Shown in pieces: positions 7,730 to 12,506 of a stretch of 12,506 nucleotides of DNA; positions within the stretch are counted from its first letter, which is position 1, and each line of letters starts with the position of its first letter. Below the pieces are notes generated by a model. That model ran no database searches, was not told the origin of the DNA, and worked only from the letters and a program-made list of their open reading frames with translations. Location of the stretch: assembly GCA_910585825.1 (NCBI GenBank), contig CAJUEY010000059.1, positions 1 to 12,506 on the forward strand, in the 5' to 3' direction. The stretch comes from an uncultured Lachnospiraceae bacterium (GTDB lineage: Bacteria; Bacillota; Clostridia; Lachnospirales; Lachnospiraceae). The position numbers and the translations under genes were made by a program.

Positions 7730-7735
7730 AGGAGG
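7730..7735 (+). promoter_or_regulatory. Ribosome binding site with unusually long spacing
   Basis: AGGAGG is separated by 18 nt (7736-7753) from the ATG of the amidase gene, against 6-10 nt for most other genes in this operon. No ATG, GTG or TTG in frame lies between. Either this gene is poorly translated, RNA folding shortens the distance, or a rare ATT start at 7736 is used; the last is unlikely because ATT would abut the site. Confidence 0.5.
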
Positions 7736-7753
7736 ATTTACGATACCAGCGCT

Positions 7754-8869
7754 ATGAGAAAAAAGAGATATGGAATTCTATGCGGAGTTATCGTGTTGTG
7801 TATGCTGACAGGATGTGTATTCCAACATGAGGCGGGCCGGAAGGAAAGGCAGCAGGAGGAAGAAACGCGGGATAGTGAGCAGACGGAAAGTCTCGATGAT
7901 GTCCTAAACGGAGAGGAACAGAAAGAGACGGCAGATGAACAGAATGCGGAAACTATGCCTGCACAGGAAGCGCAGAGTGGTTCTATACAGAAGGTGTGCA
8001 TTACGGCCGACGAAGTAAATATCAGAGATTATCCGTCTATGGATGAAAACGCTTCCGTTATCGGAAAAGCATATACGGGAGAAATGTTTCCCTTCGTAGA
8101 CCAGAATGAGGAATGGTACTGGATAACTTATGACGGTCAGGACGCCTTTGTCAGCAGAGAGTATGCGAAGATCATGTTGATAGAAGAGTCTGTGTCAGAT
8201 GAACATGCGGAAAATGCAGTAGATCAGAAGATCATAGTTATAGACGCCGGCCATCAGGAGAAAGGAAACCCGGAGAAAGAACCGGTGGCTCCGGGCGCTT
8301 CGGAAATGAAAGCGAAGGTAGCTTCCGGAACGAAGGGAACGGCAAGCGGCGTAAATGAATATGAATTGAACCTCGAGGTGGCGTTAAAACTGGAGCAGGA
8401 GCTGACAAAGAGGGGGTATAAGGTAATTATGGTCAGAAAGGAAAATGGTGTGGATATCAGTAACAGTGAGCGTGCGCAGATTGCAAATGATGCACAGGCA
8501 AATGCTTTTTTACGGATCCATGCCAATGGTTCAGAAGACGCTTCTGTGACCGGAATGATGACAATATGCCCGACGGCGGAGAATCCGTATTGCGGTGAGA
8601 TCTATGAAGAATGCAGGATTTTATCCGAGAACATACTGGACGCTATGGTGGAATCTACCGGAGCCGTCAGAGAGAAAGTCTGGGAAACGGATACGATGAG
8701 CGGCATTAACTGGAGTAAAGTTCCTGTGACGATTATTGAGATGGGATATATGACAAATAAGGAAGAAGATCTGGCAATGCAGGGCGGCGAATATCAATGG
8801 AAGATCGTATATGGGATTGCCGATGGATTGGACAGATATTTTGAAGTCATCGAAGAATCAGGTTTTTGA
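7754..8869 (+). CDS. Lipoprotein N-acetylmuramoyl-L-alanine amidase (Amidase_3) with SH3-like domain
   Basis: The 371-residue protein would cleave the bond between MurNAc and L-Ala in peptidoglycan while anchored to the outer face of the membrane by lipid. It starts with a basic signal peptide and lipobox LTGC (lipidated Cys21), then an acidic linker (25-75), an SH3-like domain (about 79-143) and an Amidase_3 domain (about 158-365). The zinc ligands are His167 (DAGH), Glu202 (NEYELNL) and His256 (RIHANG); Glu329 (IIEMGYMTN) is the likely catalytic Glu. It is the only protein of the middle group without a zinc ribbon. The AGGAGG lies 18 nt before the ATG, farther than normal, but the signal peptide begins right at this ATG and no standard in-frame start lies closer. 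A partner for the M14 peptidase two genes upstream. Confidence 0.93.
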   Translation: MRKKRYGILCGVIVLCMLTGCVFQHEAGRKERQQEEETRDSEQTESLDDVLNGEEQKETADEQNAETMPAQEAQSGSIQKVCITADEVNIRDYPSMDENASVIGKAYTGEMFPFVDQNEEWYWITYDGQDAFVSREYAKIMLIEESVSDEHAENAVDQKIIVIDAGHQEKGNPEKEPVAPGASEMKAKVASGTKGTASGVNEYELNLEVALKLEQELTKRGYKVIMVRKENGVDISNSERAQIANDAQANAFLRIHANGSEDASVTGMMTICPTAENPYCGEIYEECRILSENILDAMVESTGAVREKVWETDTMSGINWSKVPVTIIEMGYMTNKEEDLAMQGGEYQWKIVYGIADGLDRYFEVIEESGF

Positions 8870-8902
8870 TGATTATCTATGTTGATATAAGGAGGAATTG
8901 AT

Positions 8903-10144
8903 ATGTTTTGTCCAAAGTGTGGGAAACAACTGCCGGATAGTGCAAAGTTTTGTACGGGCTGTGGCGCACAGCTTATACAGATAGATCAGTCAAAACAGAC
9001 AAAAAAACCGAAACAGGCAAAAGAACCAAAACAGGCAAAGGCCGTACGTTTGCCCGAACCGGTAAAGAATGAGGCAGCAGGCATGCCGCCAGCCGGCCTG
9101 TCATCACAGATTGGGATGTCCGCAAAAACGAAAGAAACGAAAAATAGAAACAGACACACCATGATCATATTATTTGTTACGCTGATCGTGCTGATTGTCA
9201 TAGCCGTCGGCATGGCTATTTACTATGTGAAGGAACTGCATGACAGTGATAATAAAGGGGATATGGAGAGCGAAATTGTCAATGGGGATGACGAAGAAGC
9301 ACAGGATCCGGAAACAATGCAGGAACCGCAGGAGCAGGTAGATGAGGCCGGTGTAGCGGATTCGGAACAGGGCGCGGAGGAAACATATGCAGAGGAAACG
9401 GCGCCGGTTGTGTCCGATACGAACGAAGTGGTAAAAAATACGATCTTGGCGGGAGTACCCAAAGCGCTGTATTCTTATAATTTTGATGAGACGCTCGGAA
9501 ACGCGCAGGTAGTGGTCAGGGATACGCCTCCGGAAATGCCGGAGGTATCTTCCGATGTCGAGGCGCAGTATGTGCCCGGAATGGACGGAAGCGCCGTATA
9601 TCTGGATGGAAGTTATGGTATTCAGTTAAGTGACGTGAAAAAGATCGGAACATCCTACAGCATTGCCTTCTGGATGAAAGCGGATGCCCTGTATGACTGG
9701 GCGCCTTTTATCCACATCGGATATGATCTTTTAAGCACCGATTATAAATGCAGATTATGGCTCGGACAGAAAACGGATGGGACATCCGTCGCACCGATTT
9801 TAAGTTCCGAGCAGGCGGTGTTAAGCGATTCTTTTGAGATCAGACCGGAAGCAAATGCAGTAAGCAGCATGAATGCCGGCGTGTGGTATCATATTGTGTT
9901 CACGGTGGATGGAGACACGAAAGGAAGCAGAGAAAGCAGCGTGTTTGGCACTTTATACGTATCGGGAAGGTATGCCGGATCGGGAGATATCGTGTTAAAT
10001 ACCATGAATGTGGATGATTTTACGGTATATCTAGGGATCAATTGCTGGGATGTTTTATATCCGGTCGCATTCGATGATGTGAAGATTTGGGATAAAGTAC
10101 TGACCGGGCAGCAGGTTTCGCAGCTTTTTAACGCCTATCAGTAA
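8903..10144 (+). CDS. Zinc ribbon - TM - LamG-like (concanavalin-fold) domain protein
   Basis: The 413-residue protein has a zinc ribbon (Cys 3, 6, 17, 20), a basic Lys/Gln linker with repeated KPKQAK/EPKQAK (33-46), a TM segment (about 87-108), an acidic linker (112-180) and a C-terminal beta-rich domain (about 186-413). The last has the marks of a Laminin_G_3/LamG jelly-roll fold: YSYNFDE at the start, SAVYLDGSYGIQL, SYSIAFWMKAD, VWYHIVFTVDG, a short GTLYVSGRYAGSG hairpin, and FDDVKIWDKVLTGQQVSQLF at the end. Such domains usually bind carbohydrate or protein outside the cell; no hydrolase residues are recognised. The start has AGGAGG (8890-8895) 7 nt before ATG, and its first bases closely resemble those of the gene at 5395, suggesting duplicated zinc-ribbon modules. 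Ligand unknown. Confidence 0.88.
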   Translation: MFCPKCGKQLPDSAKFCTGCGAQLIQIDQSKQTKKPKQAKEPKQAKAVRLPEPVKNEAAGMPPAGLSSQIGMSAKTKETKNRNRHTMIILFVTLIVLIVIAVGMAIYYVKELHDSDNKGDMESEIVNGDDEEAQDPETMQEPQEQVDEAGVADSEQGAEETYAEETAPVVSDTNEVVKNTILAGVPKALYSYNFDETLGNAQVVVRDTPPEMPEVSSDVEAQYVPGMDGSAVYLDGSYGIQLSDVKKIGTSYSIAFWMKADALYDWAPFIHIGYDLLSTDYKCRLWLGQKTDGTSVAPILSSEQAVLSDSFEIRPEANAVSSMNAGVWYHIVFTVDGDTKGSRESSVFGTLYVSGRYAGSGDIVLNTMNVDDFTVYLGINCWDVLYPVAFDDVKIWDKVLTGQQVSQLFNAYQ

Positions 10145-10161
10145 AAGCGGAGAATTATGAA

Positions 10162-10779
10162 ATGACAGAGTTTATGGTTTTTTTAAAAAATTACAGGGTC
10201 TATCTGCTCGTACTGCTTGGGCTGCCTGCGCTTACGGCCGGTATCATTTGGCTGAAGAGGATGATCTGCCAAAGACAGAAAAGGAAAGAAATCTCACGGG
10301 CGGCGGAGGATAAGCTGCGGGATGAGAATCTGAATCATGTGATCTTAAACGGGGATGTCGGAAACGGACAGGCTAAGGAAGTCTATAAACCATATGATGT
10401 GGATTACGGCAATGCCGGCGGCGATAAGAAAAACTCCGGCAGAAGCGTCAGACAGGATGACCATATTATGGTGCAGTTAATTGAAAAGACAGAGCTTTCC
10501 ACCAGGAAATTTATGATGAATCCGGTTAAGAAGATCCGTATCGGCAGTGATCTGCAGGAAAACGATATTGTCGTGCTGGCGGAAAATATTTCACCCCGTC
10601 AGTGTGAGATCTTTGCAGTCAGAGACAAAGTATTCATAAAAAATCTCAGTTCCGAAAGCAGGACGATCCTCAGAAGAAAAAAGGAACAGGCGATCGTAGA
10701 TGAAAAAGGCATCAGACTGCTTTCGGGTGACACGGTCATGTTAAACGGGGTTTCTTATGACATTATGATAATCAATTAA
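10162..10779 (+). CDS. Single-pass membrane protein with degenerate FHA domain
   Basis: The 205-residue protein has an N-terminal TM segment (about 11-31) followed by many Lys/Arg residues, which by the positive-inside rule puts the rest in the cytoplasm. A linker (40-100) leads to an FHA-type beta-sandwich (about 103-205): KKIRIGSDLQENDIVV, ISPRQCEIF, KVFIKNLSS, RLLSGDTVMLNGVSYDIMII. Residues that read phosphothreonine in canonical FHA domains are missing: the Arg after IG is Ser129, the conserved His is Gln147, and the Asn-Gly turn is not kept. It may therefore be a structural FHA used for protein contacts. It sits between the LamG gene and EssC, 23 bp before the latter, so I infer a membrane partner of that ATPase. 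A modest GCGGAG site precedes the ATG. Not recognised as a named T7SS component. Confidence 0.82.
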   Translation: MTEFMVFLKNYRVYLLVLLGLPALTAGIIWLKRMICQRQKRKEISRAAEDKLRDENLNHVILNGDVGNGQAKEVYKPYDVDYGNAGGDKKNSGRSVRQDDHIMVQLIEKTELSTRKFMMNPVKKIRIGSDLQENDIVVLAENISPRQCEIFAVRDKVFIKNLSSESRTILRRKKEQAIVDEKGIRLLSGDTVMLNGVSYDIMIIN

Positions 10780-10802
10780 AACTTTATATGGGGGATAGAA
10801 AT

Positions 10803-12506
10803 ATGAGCATGATACTTTCAGTACATAGTTCGAAAGCGTTTAAGGAATTTTTACTGCCTGCAGTTAATAATTCCGAATATTCCGTTTTTCTGGATAATGA
10901 CATCTTTTCCTTACCCATGGACATAGAACTCTCCATGGAGATCATTGAAAATTGTTGGTATTTTACATCTTCTGACAATTACCGGATTGAGGAGACGATA
11001 AGCCATGAAGGATGCTTTGGTCGTACATTGAAAGACGGCGATCTTTTGACAGTCATTTTGCCGGGGAACGAACATATTTCCATTATGGTGGACGAGATGG
11101 AAAGTTCCTTCAAAGTTTTTGAGAAGTATGACATACAGGAGATCAACGCCATTACCATCGGCAGGAACGAAAACAACGATATCTGCTACAATACCAGAAA
11201 ACTGGTGTCCGGAGAGCATGCCGTCATTCATCACAGCGCTTCACAGTGCGTAATCGAAGATAAAAGTGCCAATGGTGTTTTTGTCAATTCTCGAAGGATT
11301 GTCGGTTCCAGACAGTTGGAATTCGGAGACTGTATCAATATATTCGGACTGTGTCTGGTGTATCTGGGTCATATTATTGCCGTAAATTCGCAGAACGAAG
11401 GTTTTCAGGTCAACAGTGCGAAGCTGAAAAAGTATTTATTTGATAAAGCGGAAGTTTTGGATGGCGGATCCATACATGTGTCTCACAGAAAAACATTGTA
11501 TCACCGTTCTCCCAGACAAATCCATAAGATCGACGATGATGTGGTAGAAATCGAAGCGCCTCCGCAGCCAAAAACTTTGCATAAAAAACCGCTCGGACTA
11601 TTGATCGGTCCTTCTATGACAATGGCATTGCCGATGCTGTTAGGATGCGGTCTTTCCATTTATAGTACGAGAGTTTCCGGACGTTCCGGCAGCGCTTTTA
11701 TGTACACCGGACTCGTGACGGCTGTTTCCTCCGCGCTTATCGGTATGATATGGGCGATCGTAAACTTAAATGCAGACAAAAAAAAGAACCGGGAAGAGGA
11801 ACTGCACCGCTTTGAAGCATACGGAGAATATCTGATCAAATGCGCCAACCAGATCAAAGATAAATATGAAAAGAACACAAACAGCTTAAACGCAATGTAC
11901 CTTTCTGCGGGGGAATGCTGCGGATATGATGAACAAAATATTTCTTTGTGGAACCGTAATGCAAATCACAAAGACTTTCTGTGTCATCGCCTGGGAACCG
12001 GAGATATGCCGTTTCAGGCGCAGATCAACATACCGAAAGAGAAATTTACGCTGATCAATGATTCCCTGGCTGAAAAGCCGGCAATGATAAGGGATAGTTA
12101 TCAGGATTTGCATAACGTTCCAATCTGTGTCGATATGCTTCGTCACAGACTGATTGGCATTGTCGGCGGCGCCAAGAAGAAGGGGGCGGTAGATGTCATG
12201 CACAGTATGGCAGCACAGATCGCCGCTTCGAACTGCTATACGGATGTTAAGATGGCTTTTATCTATGATGAAGGAAACGACGATGCATCCGATTGGGAAT
12301 ATATGAAATGGTTTCCGCATGTCTGGTCCGAGGACAAAAAGAGCAGATATGTTGCGGGAAACCGGATCGAGGCCGGAGACGTACTATATGAGATTACCAA
12401 TGTATTGCGGACAAGGGCGGAAAACAGGGGCAGTTTGTCTGGAAGCAAGGAGAAACTGCCGAGTCCGCAGTTTATTATTTTTGTGTCCGAACCCGCGCTG
12501 TTGGAA
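10803..12506 (+). CDS. essC: EssC/FtsK-SpoIIIE-type T7SSb ATPase, N-terminal 568 residues, 3' end outside window
   Basis: The frame is open from ATG 10803 to the right edge (568 codons). In T7SSb, EssC is the membrane ATPase that drives export of WXG100-type proteins. Residues 1-100 look like a first, degenerate FHA domain. Residues 115-190 are a second, canonical FHA: IGR (Arg121), SGEH (Ser136, His139), SANG (Ser155, Asn157, Gly158). Two TM segments follow (about 264-288 and 298-322), then a charged helix and the EssC-type region before the first ATPase domain, with VPICVDMLRHRLIGIVGG, NVLRTRAENRG and QFIIFVSEPALLE. The FtsK-like ATPase domains would lie downstream and are not seen, so the family call rests on this N-terminal layout. 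The start is supported by GGGGG at 10790-10794; an in-frame ATG at 10788 has no binding site. Symbol by architecture, not by close identity. Confidence 0.88.
   Translation, partial: MSMILSVHSSKAFKEFLLPAVNNSEYSVFLDNDIFSLPMDIELSMEIIENCWYFTSSDNYRIEETISHEGCFGRTLKDGDLLTVILPGNEHISIMVDEMESSFKVFEKYDIQEINAITIGRNENNDICYNTRKLVSGEHAVIHHSASQCVIEDKSANGVFVNSRRIVGSRQLEFGDCINIFGLCLVYLGHIIAVNSQNEGFQVNSAKLKKYLFDKAEVLDGGSIHVSHRKTLYHRSPRQIHKIDDDVVEIEAPPQPKTLHKKPLGLLIGPSMTMALPMLLGCGLSIYSTRVSGRSGSAFMYTGLVTAVSSALIGMIWAIVNLNADKKKNREEELHRFEAYGEYLIKCANQIKDKYEKNTNSLNAMYLSAGECCGYDEQNISLWNRNANHKDFLCHRLGTGDMPFQAQINIPKEKFTLINDSLAEKPAMIRDSYQDLHNVPICVDMLRHRLIGIVGGAKKKGAVDVMHSMAAQIAASNCYTDVKMAFIYDEGNDDASDWEYMKWFPHVWSEDKKSRYVAGNRIEAGDVLYEITNVLRTRAENRGSLSGSKEKLPSPQFIIFVSEPALLE

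Noticed and set aside
10788..10802. Alternative in-frame ATG at 10788 for EssC
   Set aside because: No ribosome binding site precedes it, whereas the G-rich site at 10790-10794 is well placed for the ATG at 10803.
11886..12320. Minus-strand 144-residue open frame
   Set aside because: It lies fully opposite the EssC coding frame, has no recognisable domain and is a shadow of that gene, as are the other minus-strand frames in 1500-12500.

Overview
The window reads as low-to-mid GC Firmicute DNA, most likely from a gut-type Clostridia/Lachnospiraceae member. The evidence is strong AGGAGG ribosome binding sites, tightly packed same-strand genes, N-terminal double-CxxC zinc ribbons typical of these genomes, and an EssC-type ATPase of the Firmicutes type VII secretion (T7SSb) kind. 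I infer the taxonomy from style only; no rRNA or other marker is present.

Layout. Positions 1-1041 hold the 3' part of an IS4-family transposase, running in from the left edge. Positions 1042-1495 are non-coding and appear to be the control region of what follows: a good sigma-70 promoter (TTGACA, 18 bp, TAAAAT), 11 exact copies of the pentanucleotide ACAGC starting 5 bp after the -10 box, and then a perfect 24-bp inverted repeat followed by a T-rich stretch (terminator or attenuator). From 1496 to the right edge eight genes lie on the plus strand, with gaps of 17-61 bp and no convincing internal terminator, so they probably form one operon: (1) a soluble coiled-coil double zinc-ribbon protein; (2) a membrane Ser/Thr kinase with an N-terminal zinc ribbon and an extracytoplasmic C-terminal domain; (3) zinc ribbon - TM - SH3-like - M14 zinc peptidase; (4) two zinc ribbons - TM - repeat domain that looks like a beta-propeller; (5) lipoprotein with SH3-like and Amidase_3 (N-acetylmuramoyl-L-alanine amidase) domains; (6) zinc ribbon - TM - LamG-like domain; (7) a membrane protein with a degenerate cytoplasmic FHA domain; (8) the N-terminal 568 residues of an EssC/FtsK-SpoIIIE-type ATPase with tandem FHA domains and two TM segments, cut by the right edge before its ATPase domains.

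How they may work together (inference). The kinase has its main catalytic residues and the second FHA domain of EssC keeps the phosphothreonine-reading residues, so a phospho-Thr switch could control a T7SSb-like translocon. Two peptidoglycan hydrolases of different specificity could open the wall around it, while the propeller-like and LamG-like domains could bind wall, substrate or ligand. Five consecutive or near-consecutive proteins share the same cytoplasmic zinc-ribbon tag, four of them joined through one TM segment to unrelated external domains; this looks like a modular set docking onto a common cytoplasmic partner. No WXG100 substrate, EsaA, EssA, EsaB/YukD or canonical EssB is visible here. 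They may lie beyond the right edge or be replaced by the genes above.
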